NCBI GenBank assembly: GCA_027307045.1
Contig: DAHUXR010000004.1
Coordinates: 28,259 to 92,258 of the forward strand
Length of the DNA stretch: 64,000 bases
Direction: 5' to 3'
Source of the DNA: Acidobacteriaceae bacterium
Lineage (GTDB): Bacteria > Acidobacteriota > Terriglobia > Terriglobales > Acidobacteriaceae
Positions 44,344 to 53,430 of this stretch are shown in pieces (positions within the stretch are counted from its first letter, which is position 1; each line of letters starts with the position of its first letter). Made by a program: the position numbers and the translations under genes. The notes beneath the pieces were generated by a model. That model saw nothing but the letters and a program-made list of their open reading frames with translations. It had not been told where the DNA came from and ran no database searches.

Positions 44344-45555
44344 TTACTTTGACTGCCGCTGCACCGCGCGTTGCAGGGTTTTATCCAGCGCCGCTTTGGC
44401 TGTCTGATATTCCTGCGGGTTGATCTTGCCTTGCAAACGGTCTGATTCAAGCTGAAAGACTTCTTCTTTCATAGCTTCCATCAGCAGGGTAGAGCGATCT
44501 TGCGGGATAGCCGGACCAGCAGTGGCAGCTACATTCTGGTTGGAGGTGTAAACAAAGACTCCTCCCGCAGCCAGAAAAAGCGACAACACTCCCAGAAACA
44601 GCCATTGCCCGGAATGGAGAGGATCAGGTCTTTCATTGGGAACTCCCAGACCGCCGCCCGGGCCAGCGGGCTCTCCGGGTGCGCCGCCATTTCTTGGAGC
44701 GGCTGCTTGTTCCGGCTCGCGCGGCATCGCGCCCTTGCCTGAAATTGCGAAAGCTACTTTCTGTTTTGGCGTAACGTTTTTAGCGATGAAAAAATTTACG
44801 CTCTTGAATTGAGGATTGGATTTTGCCTCATAGATGGCGCTGTCACTAGCGGCAAATTGAATCGAGTCAGGTGCTGCCACCATCAATGTTCCTGTCGGCA
44901 AATCGGAGCGTGGATCGAGTTCCAGCTTTCCGGAGTAGGGCAGGGTATACAGGATGTGAAACTGTGTCTGTCCCGGACGTATGGGAAAGACGAACGCGTA
45001 TTTATTTTTTTCACCGGCGGGAATCACCGCTGCCTTCAACTGTGTTTTGCCGGTTTGAACGCTGGATTCGCTGATTGAAGCGCCTTCAGGCAGATAAAAT
45101 TCCAGCGTTTGTTTTCCAGTGAGAGTCCGGGGTGGCGATGACTGGTTCCCAACGGTATAAAACTCTTCGCCGCTCAGCGTGGCCCCGTCTTCAGACGTCT
45201 GGATGGCGATGGCATGGTCAAGAATGCTGATTTCTTTGATGCTGGTGGCCGCATCAAAAACCCGCACTGCCACCGGCACGCCACCCGGCAAACCAGCCTG
45301 TGTGTAAGTGACTCCCTGATGCTGTACCCAGACCAAATAAGGCTGCTGCGCCGGAGGCACGTTAAACGTGAACTCTCCCCTGGCGTTGGTCTTTGTTTTG
45401 GCAACATCCTCCATGCCATTGCCGATTTTCTTGAGCGTAACTTCATCGCCAGCGGAGGGCTTATTGGTCGTGCTGTTCTGGACGATGCCCTTCAGCGTGT
45501 CCGCCGCGGCGGCAAGTGAACAGACGAGGAGAAGTGTGAACGCAACTTGCTTCAA
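44344..45555 (-). CDS. Envelope protein with carboxypeptidase-regulatory-like (CarboxypepD) domain, last gene of the ccm operon
   Basis: 403 residues. A signal peptide (QVAFTLLLVCSLAAA) is followed by a beta-sandwich domain (~18-100: LKGIVQNSTTNKPSAGDEVT, TNARGEFTFNVP) of the CarboxypepD regulatory/TonB-plug-associated type. A ~200-residue beta-rich region and a Gly/Pro-rich linker follow, then one transmembrane helix (WLFLGVLSLFLAAGGVFVY) near residue 320. A charged C-terminal helix (QLESDRLQGKINPQEYQTAKAAL) resembles the CcmI-like tail of the gene before it. It is 14 bases after that gene and so joins the cytochrome c maturation operon; its role there is unknown. Confidence 0.8.
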   Translation of the reverse strand: MKQVAFTLLLVCSLAAAADTLKGIVQNSTTNKPSAGDEVTLKKIGNGMEDVAKTKTNARGEFTFNVPPAQQPYLVWVQHQGVTYTQAGLPGGVPVAVRVFDAATSIKEISILDHAIAIQTSEDGATLSGEEFYTVGNQSSPPRTLTGKQTLEFYLPEGASISESSVQTGKTQLKAAVIPAGEKNKYAFVFPIRPGQTQFHILYTLPYSGKLELDPRSDLPTGTLMVAAPDSIQFAASDSAIYEAKSNPQFKSVNFFIAKNVTPKQKVAFAISGKGAMPREPEQAAAPRNGGAPGEPAGPGGGLGVPNERPDPLHSGQWLFLGVLSLFLAAGGVFVYTSNQNVAATAGPAIPQDRSTLLMEAMKEEVFQLESDRLQGKINPQEYQTAKAALDKTLQRAVQRQSK

Positions 45556-45569
45556 TGGAATGGACTCCT

Positions 45570-45866
45570 TCAGGCTTTCGCAGATTCCAGCATTTCAATT
45601 TCAGCCAGGATGCGCGCGGCCTCTGCTTCCAGGCCAAGACGCATGCCGTCATAGTCGGCCTGGGTAAATTTGCCGGATTTAAATTCAAAACTCAGATCGC
45701 GCAGGTTCTCATAGACCACCTCTTTGCGCTCATACAGGTAGGCGGTCCGCGTTTTGACGACTCCAGTGTCGGTATCGCGGCTGGGATAGAAAACGTAAAT
45801 CAGGATGCCGGCAGCGAACACGCAACATACCATCTTGATGATGTAGTCAAAAATGGCTGGATTCAT
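45570..45866 (-). CDS. Small CcmI-like membrane protein
   Basis: 98 residues: one transmembrane helix (IIKMVCCVFAAGILIYVFYP) and a helical tail with LYERKEVVYENLRDLSFEFKSGKFTQADY, the pattern seen at the start of CcmI (CycH) after its first helix. CcmI brings apocytochrome c to the haem lyase. Here only the N-terminal membrane module would be present; the large TPR part is missing. Overlaps ccmH by ATGA. Confidence 0.78.
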   Translation of the reverse strand: MNPAIFDYIIKMVCCVFAAGILIYVFYPSRDTDTGVVKTRTAYLYERKEVVYENLRDLSFEFKSGKFTQADYDGMRLGLEAEAARILAEIEMLESAKA

Positions 45867-46324
45867 AGCTCGGTCTCCCGGCGGGCGCGATCACGCAGAG
45901 CCTCAAGATTGGGAGCAAGATTCATGTCCGCGGCGGCAACGGGCGCGGGACGCATTTTCCAGTTGCGGATCAACAGGACAACGAGCATCAGTCCCAAACC
46001 GAGCCCGGCAGCAGGAAGAATCCAGGCCAGCAGTTCAAAGCCATGCGTGGAAGGCTCAACCACCGCAGTGACGCCCCATTTTGTGCGAAACCAGTTCAGG
46101 ACGGCTTCGTCATTTTGCGTCCTACTGACGTTGGCTCGGAGCTCGCGGATCATTTGGTCAGAATTTGGGCAGCCGACATGATTGCACTTCAGCAGCATCT
46201 GCGAACAACTGCAGGTGCACATAATCTTTCCGCCCAGGTTCTGGAAGCGGGCTTCCTGATTGTCTGCCCCCATGAGGAGCACCAAAGCGCAGGGAAGCAG
46301 AAGGGCTTTTAGGATTTTCTTCAC
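45863..46324 (-). CDS. ccmH: Cytochrome c-type biogenesis protein CcmH
   Basis: 153 residues: signal peptide, a periplasmic redox domain and one C-terminal transmembrane helix (ELLAWILPAAGLGLGLMLVVLLI). The thiol motif lies in GGKIMCTCSCSQMLLKC. Five Cys (36, 38, 40, 47, 52) replace the plain CxxC of E. coli CcmH; this extra-Cys form is a notable variation. CcmH reduces the haem-binding cysteines of apocytochrome c. It overlaps both ccmF and the small CcmI-like gene by ATGA. Confidence 0.93.
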   Translation of the reverse strand: MKKILKALLLPCALVLLMGADNQEARFQNLGGKIMCTCSCSQMLLKCNHVGCPNSDQMIRELRANVSRTQNDEAVLNWFRTKWGVTAVVEPSTHGFELLAWILPAAGLGLGLMLVVLLIRNWKMRPAPVAAADMNLAPNLEALRDRARRETEL

Positions 46325-48375
46325 TTGCCTGCTCCCGCGGGTTGCATGCCCCGCTCATCGATCTGTGATACGGCAACGGCGCTTCGGAGAGGCACGCTGA
46401 CGGGCGCCGCGTTCGGAACCAGAGCCATACCTGTTCCCAAAACAATCACAAGCACGCCGATCCAGATCCAATTCACCAGCGGATTAATGATGATTTTGAT
46501 GATGGGATGGTCAGTATCAGGATTGCGGCCTTCATAAACGACATAAAGATCTTCACGCAGTGTGGAGTGGTTCGCCACAATGTGGACCGGTTGCCCACCG
46601 CTGGCTTTAAAGAAGCGTTCTTCAGGGTTAAGCCGGGTAAGAAATTTTCCGTCTTTATAGACTTCCAGCAGCGCGGCCTGCGAACTGTAATTGGCATTGT
46701 CGTCATCGGTGTATTCTTCGCCGATTAGCGTGTAAGAGCCGATCTGGACTTTATCGCCTTTGCCAATTTCCTGTTCTTTGTCCTGGTTAAAGGCCGCGCC
46801 AGCAAGACCGATCACCACCAGCACAACGCCAAAATGGACGACATAGCCGCCATAGCGACGCATATTGCGGCGCGAGAGCTGATAGATTCCGGCCAACAAA
46901 TTAGTTTGCAGCTTGTTCTTCCAGACAATGCCACCGCGAATGAACTCAGATGTAACCGTGGCGATAACCAGAGTGCTCAGGCAGAAAGCCATCATGGCGT
47001 ACATCTGGCCCATATCGGCCCAGAAGTGGACGCCATTTTTATACAGCACAAAGCCGACGACGATCTCAATCACTAACGCCGCCGTTGCGGGTATGGCAAA
47101 GTTGCGCTTGATGCTTCCGACGGAGGTGTTTCGCCATGCCAGCAGAGGCCCGACGCCCGTCAGGAAGATCAGTGAAAGCCCGATCGGGACCATCACTTTG
47201 TTATAGAAGGGGGCGCCCAGGTTCATTTTTACGTCGCGCACCAACTCAGACAAGATGGGGAAGAGCGTGCCACAAAGCACGGCAAAACACGCGCCCAGCA
47301 ACAGTAGGTTATTGAACATGAAGCTGGATTCACGCGAAACAAGCGATTCAAGCTTATTTTCAGAGCGCAGATGGTCGCGGTTGCGGACGTAAAAGACCAT
47401 ACAGACGACAAAGATGATCGCCAGAAATCCTGAGAACCAGTTGCCGATACTCGATTGCGCGAACGAGTGCACAGAACTGACAATGCCGCTTCGTGTAAGC
47501 AGCGTTCCCAGGACCGAAAGCATGAAGGTGATGAAGATGAGCCAGACGTTCCAGACCTTCATCATGCCGCGTTTTTCCTGCATCATGACCGAATGCAGGA
47601 ACGCGGTGGTGGAAAGCCACGGGAGCAGGGAAGCGTTCTCAACCGGGTCCCAGCCCCAGTATCCACCCCAGCCCAGGACCGCATAAGCCCAGTGCGCGCC
47701 CAGAGAGATGCCGAAGGTGAGGAAGAGCCAGGCGACCATGGTCCAGCGGCGGGTAATGTGTATCCATTTCTCACCGGGATAGCGCATGATGAGCGCGGCC
47801 AGCGCAAAAGCGAATGGAACAGACACACCAACATAGCCGAGATAGAGCATCGGCGGATGGATGACCATCTCTGGATATTGCAATAGCGGATTCAGGCCGT
47901 TTCCGTCGGAAGCGAGACGATCCATGATGCCAAAAGGATTGGCGACAAAATTGACGAGAATAAGAAAGAAAATCTGGATCGCAGCCAGAACCATGGATGC
48001 CATGGCAACCAGGCGCTGATCGACCTTGTGGCGAAGCCGCAGCACGAATCCGTAGGCCGAGAGCAGAAGGGCCCAGAAGAGAATCGAGCCTTCCTGCCCA
48101 GACCATAAGACGGCAAATTTGTACGGGCCGGGTAGCGCCCGATTGGAATGATGAAGAATGTAAGCGACGGAAAAATCATCCGTCAGCGCGGCATAAACCA
48201 GCGCACCCGCGGCAACCAGAACAGCAAAGAATGACGCCATGCCGGCGCGACGAGCCGTTTCCGCCAGCCGATAGCCAATGGCATCTTTGCGGACGGCCGC
48301 GACGACCCCGACTACAAAGCAGTAGCCGGCCAGCGCCAAAGCGAATAAAAGACAGAAGCTTCCAAGTAATGGCAT
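46321..48375 (-). CDS. ccmF: Cytochrome c haem lyase subunit CcmF
   Basis: 684 residues, about 15 transmembrane segments. The tryptophan-rich WWD-type haem-handling motif appears as WGGYWGWDPVENASLLPW, and conserved periplasmic histidines occur in HPPMLYLGYVG and nearby. It attaches haem to apocytochromes in the system I pathway. CcmA-E are not in this window, so the rest of the pathway must be elsewhere. The operon supports the cytochrome c domain encoded at 60212. Confidence 0.96.
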   Translation of the reverse strand: MPLLGSFCLLFALALAGYCFVVGVVAAVRKDAIGYRLAETARRAGMASFFAVLVAAGALVYAALTDDFSVAYILHHSNRALPGPYKFAVLWSGQEGSILFWALLLSAYGFVLRLRHKVDQRLVAMASMVLAAIQIFFLILVNFVANPFGIMDRLASDGNGLNPLLQYPEMVIHPPMLYLGYVGVSVPFAFALAALIMRYPGEKWIHITRRWTMVAWLFLTFGISLGAHWAYAVLGWGGYWGWDPVENASLLPWLSTTAFLHSVMMQEKRGMMKVWNVWLIFITFMLSVLGTLLTRSGIVSSVHSFAQSSIGNWFSGFLAIIFVVCMVFYVRNRDHLRSENKLESLVSRESSFMFNNLLLLGACFAVLCGTLFPILSELVRDVKMNLGAPFYNKVMVPIGLSLIFLTGVGPLLAWRNTSVGSIKRNFAIPATAALVIEIVVGFVLYKNGVHFWADMGQMYAMMAFCLSTLVIATVTSEFIRGGIVWKNKLQTNLLAGIYQLSRRNMRRYGGYVVHFGVVLVVIGLAGAAFNQDKEQEIGKGDKVQIGSYTLIGEEYTDDDNANYSSQAALLEVYKDGKFLTRLNPEERFFKASGGQPVHIVANHSTLREDLYVVYEGRNPDTDHPIIKIIINPLVNWIWIGVLVIVLGTGMALVPNAAPVSVPLRSAVAVSQIDERGMQPAGAGK

Positions 48376-48420
48376 TGTTCAGGAGCTTAATATGGTTTCA
48401 CGCCTACTGCAATGATTCAA

Positions 48421-48795
48421 TTAGGCGGAGGCCCTAACATTTAGCGCGGATTTGGCTAGGGCAATTAAGTCCTCAGGATCACACGGCTTAACCCGGAAAA
48501 TGACGTTCAGTCCGGCATATTCAGTATCGGCGTCCGGGAGGCCGCTGATCACTATTATCGGGACGTCCTTATTAAAAGCCCGCAACTGGCGGACGAACTC
48601 CACGCCATCCATGTCCGGCATAAGGTGGTCAGTGATGACCACGCCGATTTTTGCTTTTCCGGCGTCGCTGCGCAGCAACGCCAAGGCGCTTTGTCCCTTG
48701 GTGGCGACATGGCTTTCAATCTCGGCTCTGCGCAGCACCAACTCACGCACCGTGAGCTGCGCAATATTGTCGTCCAGCAGAAGGGCCTGTTTCAT
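48421..48795 (-). CDS. Single-domain response regulator upstream of ccmF
   Basis: 124 residues. Receiver fold with the acidic pair in LLLDDNIAQ, phospho-acceptor Asp in GVVITDHLMPDMDGVEF, Ser in IVISGLPDAD and Lys in FRVKPCDPEDL. There is no output domain. It follows the DUF2934 gene by five bases and precedes ccmF by 45, so cotranscription with cytochrome maturation is likely. The partner kinase is not local. Confidence 0.92.
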   Translation of the reverse strand: MKQALLLDDNIAQLTVRELVLRRAEIESHVATKGQSALALLRSDAGKAKIGVVITDHLMPDMDGVEFVRQLRAFNKDVPIIVISGLPDADTEYAGLNVIFRVKPCDPEDLIALAKSALNVRASA

Positions 48796-48800
48796 GCGGG

Positions 48801-49094
48801 CTATGCCGTTTTGTCCCTTCGATATTTGGCCAGGACTTCAGCCTCTGCCCGTGCCCAATCTTCATCGTGAAAGCCTTCCAAACGTCCGCGCTGCTCAAAA
48901 AGCTCATAGGCGCGGATGCGGATTTCTTCTTCGATTCTCTGGTCTCCTGAAGGCTTGTGGTCGGCCGGCTGGAATGCACGATTGCCGGTTTCTGCAACAT
49001 TGGAGCCCTGGCCGATGGAGGTCACCGTGGATTTTTGCTGTGCTCCTTGTTTTGTAGACGTGGTTTTGCGCGGTTTAGACGGTTTTGTTGCCAT
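48801..49094 (-). CDS. DUF2934 small protein
   Basis: 97 residues. The first ~35 are Lys/Thr/Ser-rich (KPSKPRKTTSTKQG). The C-terminal ~45 carry the DUF2934 motif (IRIRAYELFEQRGRLEGFHDEDWARAEAEVL, in part), a short helical domain of unknown function common in soil bacteria and often beside sensory genes. It is the first gene of the apparent DUF2934-receiver-ccmF-ccmH operon. Confidence 0.85.
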   Translation of the reverse strand: MATKPSKPRKTTSTKQGAQQKSTVTSIGQGSNVAETGNRAFQPADHKPSGDQRIEEEIRIRAYELFEQRGRLEGFHDEDWARAEAEVLAKYRRDKTA

Positions 49095-49320
49095 TCTTTT
49101 CTTATTGCTCCCTCAGCTCCGGAAATGGTGATTTTCAAACGAGAGCGGCGTTGCTCTGATTATAGAAGAATCTCCGCCCGCTTGCGGGCAGACGAGAACA
49201 AAAATTGAGGATTATCGCACCCGATTAGAAAGAAGGATTAAGTATTTTGCGTCGTGCTGGTTTGTGTGGTGATACGAGATTCCGCGTTTTTAACGAAGCA
49301 ACGGATAGAAAACGCCGCAA

Positions 49321-49354
49321 ATGTGATAACAGTAAAAATGTGATAACAGTAAAA
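49321..49354. repeat. Perfect 17-base tandem duplication upstream of tRNA-Glu
   Basis: ATGTGATAACAGTAAAA occurs at 49321-49337 and again at 49338-49354 without a mismatch. It lies just upstream of the putative tRNA promoter. Confidence 0.85.
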
Positions 49355-49362
49355 CGGACGGA

Positions 49363-49393
49363 TTGCTCCGGGGCCTTAGAGCTTTGTTATACT
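49363..49393 (+). promoter_or_regulatory. Putative tRNA-Glu promoter
   Basis: TATACT (49388-49393) is a good -10; TTGCTC (49363-49368) is a weak -35 at 19-base spacing. It begins nine bases after the tandem repeat. Confidence 0.45.
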
Positions 49394-49417
49394 GCATAAG
49401 CCCCCGCACAACAGAGT

Positions 49418-49492
49418 GGCGCTATCGTCTAGGGGTTAGGACGTGAGATTCTCAATCTTAAAACCCGGGTTCGATTCCCGGTAGCGCTACCA
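49418..49492 (+). tRNA. tRNA-Glu (anticodon CTC)
   Basis: The 75-base sequence folds fully. The acceptor GGCGCTA pairs with TAGCGCT, the D-stem is GTC/GAC, and the anticodon stem TGAGA/TCTTA carries loop TTCTCAA with anticodon CTC (codon GAG). The T-stem CCGGG/CCCGG carries loop TTCGATT, discriminator A and an encoded CCA end. It is a single gene, not in a cluster. Confidence 0.96.
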
Positions 49493-49760
49493 AATCCCTA
49501 CTCTCATCACCTGATTTTTCCTGCACTTCAACCGAATGACTGGAAGTGCGTCTGCCCTCACGGTATCACGTCGCCTGGCACAGTAAGGGGCAAAGGCGGC
49601 ACAATTTGGGGCACAGCATCCGCCCGTGGTTATGATTTCGGAAACAGACCCTCGTCCGGATCGCAGGGTACTCGAATATTTCAATGTTTTGCGGTAGCCC
49701 TCAAAAGCGATGAGCGCGTACAATCTGGGGAGCCTGTCTTATCTGCTAACGAGGATCGCC

Positions 49761-50678
49761 ATGCGTTGCAGCTCATTGAGGCTTGTCTGTTTGCTCGTCG
49801 TTGTATTTACCGCGCCGGTCCATGCCCTGATGCAAGGCAGCGCGCCGGGGTTCAGTACGTGCATCGCTTTCGTTAACCAGCTTTGTGACCAGTCTCTTAC
49901 TTCCATTGATCTTGGACCTGCCACAGTAAACATCGGCGCATTTGCGACGCTGAACATCACCAACCCAGGCACAGCTCCACTCGTGATCAACTATAGCTTC
50001 AGCTCTCCCGATTTCGCTTTTGGTCTGGCGCAGACGCTTCCCCCAAATCCGTTGACCATCCAGCCCGGCACAACGGTAAAGACGTTTGTCGTTTTTCTGC
50101 CGACTGCAACCGGCCACAGCACAGCGCAATTCATCAGCAATGACAATGCTCCTGGCTCACCGCACATCATCCCGCTGAGTGGAACTGGCGTTACCGTGCC
50201 GCCAAACGATTTTGCGGTCATGCTCGACCCTGTTGGGCCGTCCACCATAACGTTGACAGCTGGAGCTACCACAAAATTTCCCGTTTACGTCCTGGAAGGC
50301 AAGGGGATCAATGTTAGCGCCGGAGGCGCTATACAGTGCAGTGGCGGTCCGCCTGGGTCAACTTGCGCCCTGGATCAAACAGTATTTCCTGCTTTTGCTG
50401 GTCAGGAAAGATTCATCGTTTCGGTTTCGGTGCCCGCCAAAACCGGATCGCTGCGCGGGTTCCCGCTTCTGTGGGAAGGTTTGGCCGGGCTGCCGGCACT
50501 GGTTTTGATGTACCGACGCAGGCGCTATCCGGGCTCGGTGCCATTGGTGGTTGTTCTGCTTCTTGCTTGTGGCATGGTTTCCTGCGGCGGGAGTAGCTCG
50601 TCAAGCCCTCCCATCACCGTAACTGCCGGGGTGAACGGCGCGTCACATGACCTCATCGTACTGGTAACGTTGCAGTAG
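49761..50678 (+). CDS. Secreted protein with ASH/choice-of-anchor-D-like domain and C-terminal membrane segment
   Basis: 305 residues from the ATG at 49761, chosen because GAGG lies just upstream and the signal peptide (LRLVCLLVVVFTAPVHA) then starts well. An immunoglobulin-like domain (~35-140: LGPATVNIGAFATLNITNPGTAPLVI, in part; FISNDNAPGSPHIIPLSGTGV) resembles the ASH/choice-of-anchor D repeats of acidobacterial surface proteins. The C-terminus has an RRRR cluster followed by a hydrophobic stretch (SVPLVVVLLLACGMVSC) and a Ser-rich end, like a sorting signal. Substrate or ligand unknown. Confidence 0.78.
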   Translation: MRCSSLRLVCLLVVVFTAPVHALMQGSAPGFSTCIAFVNQLCDQSLTSIDLGPATVNIGAFATLNITNPGTAPLVINYSFSSPDFAFGLAQTLPPNPLTIQPGTTVKTFVVFLPTATGHSTAQFISNDNAPGSPHIIPLSGTGVTVPPNDFAVMLDPVGPSTITLTAGATTKFPVYVLEGKGINVSAGGAIQCSGGPPGSTCALDQTVFPAFAGQERFIVSVSVPAKTGSLRGFPLLWEGLAGLPALVLMYRRRRYPGSVPLVVVLLLACGMVSCGGSSSSSPPITVTAGVNGASHDLIVLVTLQ

Positions 50679-50777
50679 CCTGGCGACTAGAAATCCTTCC
50701 TTGCTGTACCTGTTTTTTTCTGCCCTTCCGGCGGAGAGCAAGTTAAAAGGGCCCAAGATGCTCGAAGGGAGCAGGGA

Positions 50778-52310
50778 ATGAAAAATTGGTCGAAGTATCC
50801 AACCATCTATGAAATTGACACGTGGGTCTGGCTTTCGAGTCTTACGGAAAAGTCTGGGACCGCGATTGACTTGACTGCCGTGCCCGCCACGGAATGGGAC
50901 GCTATTGCCGCCTGCGGCTTTGATGCCGTGTGGTTGATGGGAGTTTGGGAGCGTAGTCCCGCTGGCATTGCAATTGCCAATCGCAACGAGAATCTGCTGA
51001 ATGATTTTCGCCGGGCGCTGCCGGATTTCACTACGCAAGACAATGTGGGATCGCCATATTGCGTCCGCCGCTATGTGGTCGATGGACATTTGGGCGGCCC
51101 CGCGGGTCTCAACATCGCCCGCAAGGAACTTGCGAAGCGGGGCATGAACCTCATCTTGGATTTTGTGCCCAACCATGTTGCCCCGGACCACCCTTGGGTC
51201 GCCGAGCATCCCGAATACTTCGTGCGCGGAACTGCTGACGATGCAAAAGACGATCCGGCATCCTTTCTTGATGTTGGAGGCAATGTCTTTGCCTGTGGAC
51301 GCGACCCCTTGTTTCCCGCGTGGCCAGACGTGCTACAGCTTAATGCTTTTCAACCGGGGCTGCGGCAGGCCGTGATTGAAACCATCGGAAGCATCACCGA
51401 GCAGTGCGATGGCGTTCGTTGCGACATGTCAATGCTGCTGCTGAATTCGGTTTTCGCGCGTACCTGGGGCGGCCGCGCAGGCCAGCCGCCGCCAACCGAG
51501 TACTGGGTTGAAGTGATTCCCGCCATCAAGAAGGCGCACTCCGGCTTTCTTTTCATCGCCGAAGCTTATTGGGACCTGGAGTGGGAGCTGCAACAAAAGG
51601 GTTTCGACTTCTGCTATGACAAGAAGCTCTATGACCGGCTGGAACACGGCAACGCGGAAAGTATCCGTCTTCATCTATGTGCCGATCCTGCATATCGGCA
51701 GAAGCTCCTGCTGTTCATTGAGAATCACGACGAGCCCCGCGCCGCGGCAACATTCTCAGCGGAAAAGGAGCGGATCGCCGCTGTAACCATGGCCACGCTT
51801 CCTGGAGCCAGACTTTTCCATCAAGGGCAGTTTGAAGGACGAAAAGTAAGGCCGTCGGTTTTTCTGGGCCGCCGTCCGCAGGAACCCGCGGATACGGGCC
51901 TGCGGTCCTTCTACACCACGCTATTGAAAGCCATCGACAATCCTGTATTTCGCGATGGTCAATGGACTCTCTGCGAGCGCACGGGCTGGCCTGACAATCC
52001 AAGCTTCCAAAATCTGCTGGCCTGGTGCTGGATCAAGGGTGAAGATCGGTATCTCGTCGTGATCAATCTCAGTGACAGTACCGTGCAGGCCCGCGTGCAG
52101 ATACCGTGGCAAGACTTGCCTGGGGAAACATGGCGCTTGAGTGATGCATTTTCAGGCGCCACCTATGACCGTGAAGGCGATGAAATGTCGGGCCCGGGGC
52201 TCTATGTAGAGCTAGGCCCATGGAACTGGAACTTCTTTCGTTGTGGCCGCGCTTCCGCCTCGGCGCAAGATTCCGTGAAAAATCGAAAGGTATTAAAGAT
52301 AAGTGCGTAA
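50778..52310 (+). CDS. GH13-family alpha-glycosidase/alpha-amylase-like enzyme
   Basis: 510 residues, TIM-barrel GH13. DFVPNH (~128-133) is conserved region I. The nucleophile is Asp216 in DGVRCDMS, the general acid Glu262 in LFIAEAYWD and the transition-state Asp318 in IENHDE. A C-terminal beta domain (~440-495) closes the protein. It has no signal peptide and is therefore cytosolic, acting on glycogen- or trehalose-related glucans or sucrose-type substrates; regions II-III are too atypical to name the specificity. Alone, with no glycogen genes near. Confidence 0.9.
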   Translation: MKNWSKYPTIYEIDTWVWLSSLTEKSGTAIDLTAVPATEWDAIAACGFDAVWLMGVWERSPAGIAIANRNENLLNDFRRALPDFTTQDNVGSPYCVRRYVVDGHLGGPAGLNIARKELAKRGMNLILDFVPNHVAPDHPWVAEHPEYFVRGTADDAKDDPASFLDVGGNVFACGRDPLFPAWPDVLQLNAFQPGLRQAVIETIGSITEQCDGVRCDMSMLLLNSVFARTWGGRAGQPPPTEYWVEVIPAIKKAHSGFLFIAEAYWDLEWELQQKGFDFCYDKKLYDRLEHGNAESIRLHLCADPAYRQKLLLFIENHDEPRAAATFSAEKERIAAVTMATLPGARLFHQGQFEGRKVRPSVFLGRRPQEPADTGLRSFYTTLLKAIDNPVFRDGQWTLCERTGWPDNPSFQNLLAWCWIKGEDRYLVVINLSDSTVQARVQIPWQDLPGETWRLSDAFSGATYDREGDEMSGPGLYVELGPWNWNFFRCGRASASAQDSVKNRKVLKISA

Positions 52311-52365
52311 ATAAAGGTAACGGCGAGATTGACGGTCCGCGATGGGTTTCGTCGAGCAGATGATC

Positions 52366-53430
52366 TCACCCAGACGGTTTTTGCGCCAACGCTGCTGCCG
52401 GACGGTGTGAGTACACGTTATCAAATTGGCTTTCGATGTCGTCTGGATTTTTGAGAGACGCGGCAGCCTCGCTCAATTGACGGCCAAATCCCGCGCTGAT
52501 GGAATGGGACCACTCGTCAGACCATAAGCTCCTGCGGCGCAGATACTGCTCCATGAATGAAAGTGGGTCCTGCGCCAGATATTGTGAGGGCGTTCGCTCA
52601 CTTTTCTTTATCGTTGCCGTGTTACTGCGCGCAGTCAGACATTCGATCACTGCCGGACCGTGGCCTTCGCGCGCGCGGCGGATGGCCTCCTGCGCCACGC
52701 GAAATACTCCTACAATGTCGCAGCCATCCACAGGAATCCTGGGATAGAACGTAGGATCTGCTCCTATATAAGGCCCTGACGCAACCTGGTTCGGCAATTC
52801 CAGCGGCGAATCAAGCCTGCTCTCAACCAGGCACACCAGCGGCAGCTTTTGTGCGGCAGCCGTAGCCATTGCCGCGGAATCAAAACGGAGCGTCTCTGCA
52901 TCTTGCGTACAAAACATCAGCACCACGGCGTTCTTGCCTGTCAAGTCCGTGGCCAAATCTAAAACTGTCGCAACGGTGAGAGCTGTTGTGGCGTTGTCGT
53001 TCTGTTTTGCAGCAATTGCGTTGCCCGCGCCATTGCCTTGGTGTTCTTTGTTGCGCGCAAGAATGAAATGCAACGGCGTTCCTTTAATCAGGCTGGCAAC
53101 AAAGCTGCCCTGCTCTAACGCAATGCAGTCTTTGGGAAGAAGATGCGCGCCTGCGCCGACCAGGGTGGCCTCAAAGCCAAGAACAGAATTATTCGCTCTG
53201 CGCCCGTTTTGCATCCGTTCCGCCAGCATCCGGCACTTCACCATGGTGGCGTATAGCTCTTTCAGCTTTTCAGCATTCAGAACCGGCAGGACTTCAGGCT
53301 CGGATTTTTGTTTTTTCGCAACGGTCTTTTTCACAGAAAGCTTAGGCGAGGACTTGGACTTTGCCCTCACGCTTTTGCCTCTTTGTTTTTTTGCAATGGC
53401 AGCGGGTTTATTTTTCTTTTTGCGTGGCAT
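52366..53430 (-). CDS. Degenerate E1-alpha-like (2-oxoacid dehydrogenase) protein with histone-like N-terminal tail
   Basis: 354 residues. From ~50 on, the fold follows the E1-alpha subunit of pyruvate/branched-chain dehydrogenases (LKELYATMVKCRMLAERMQNG, in part; GPYIGADPTFYPRIPVDGCDIVGV). The cofactor motif is lost. Where GDG...N should bind Mg-TPP there is CTQDAETLRFDSAAM (174-188), and the closing Asn is Ser204. Residues 1-45 are a Lys/Arg/Ser/Ala tail (e.g. KKKNKPAAIAKKQRGKSVRA) like histone H1. No E1-beta or E2 gene is adjacent. It is probably catalytically dead and repurposed. Confidence 0.82.
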   Translation of the reverse strand: MPRKKKNKPAAIAKKQRGKSVRAKSKSSPKLSVKKTVAKKQKSEPEVLPVLNAEKLKELYATMVKCRMLAERMQNGRRANNSVLGFEATLVGAGAHLLPKDCIALEQGSFVASLIKGTPLHFILARNKEHQGNGAGNAIAAKQNDNATTALTVATVLDLATDLTGKNAVVLMFCTQDAETLRFDSAAMATAAAQKLPLVCLVESRLDSPLELPNQVASGPYIGADPTFYPRIPVDGCDIVGVFRVAQEAIRRAREGHGPAVIECLTARSNTATIKKSERTPSQYLAQDPLSFMEQYLRRRSLWSDEWSHSISAGFGRQLSEAAASLKNPDDIESQFDNVYSHRPAAALAQKPSG

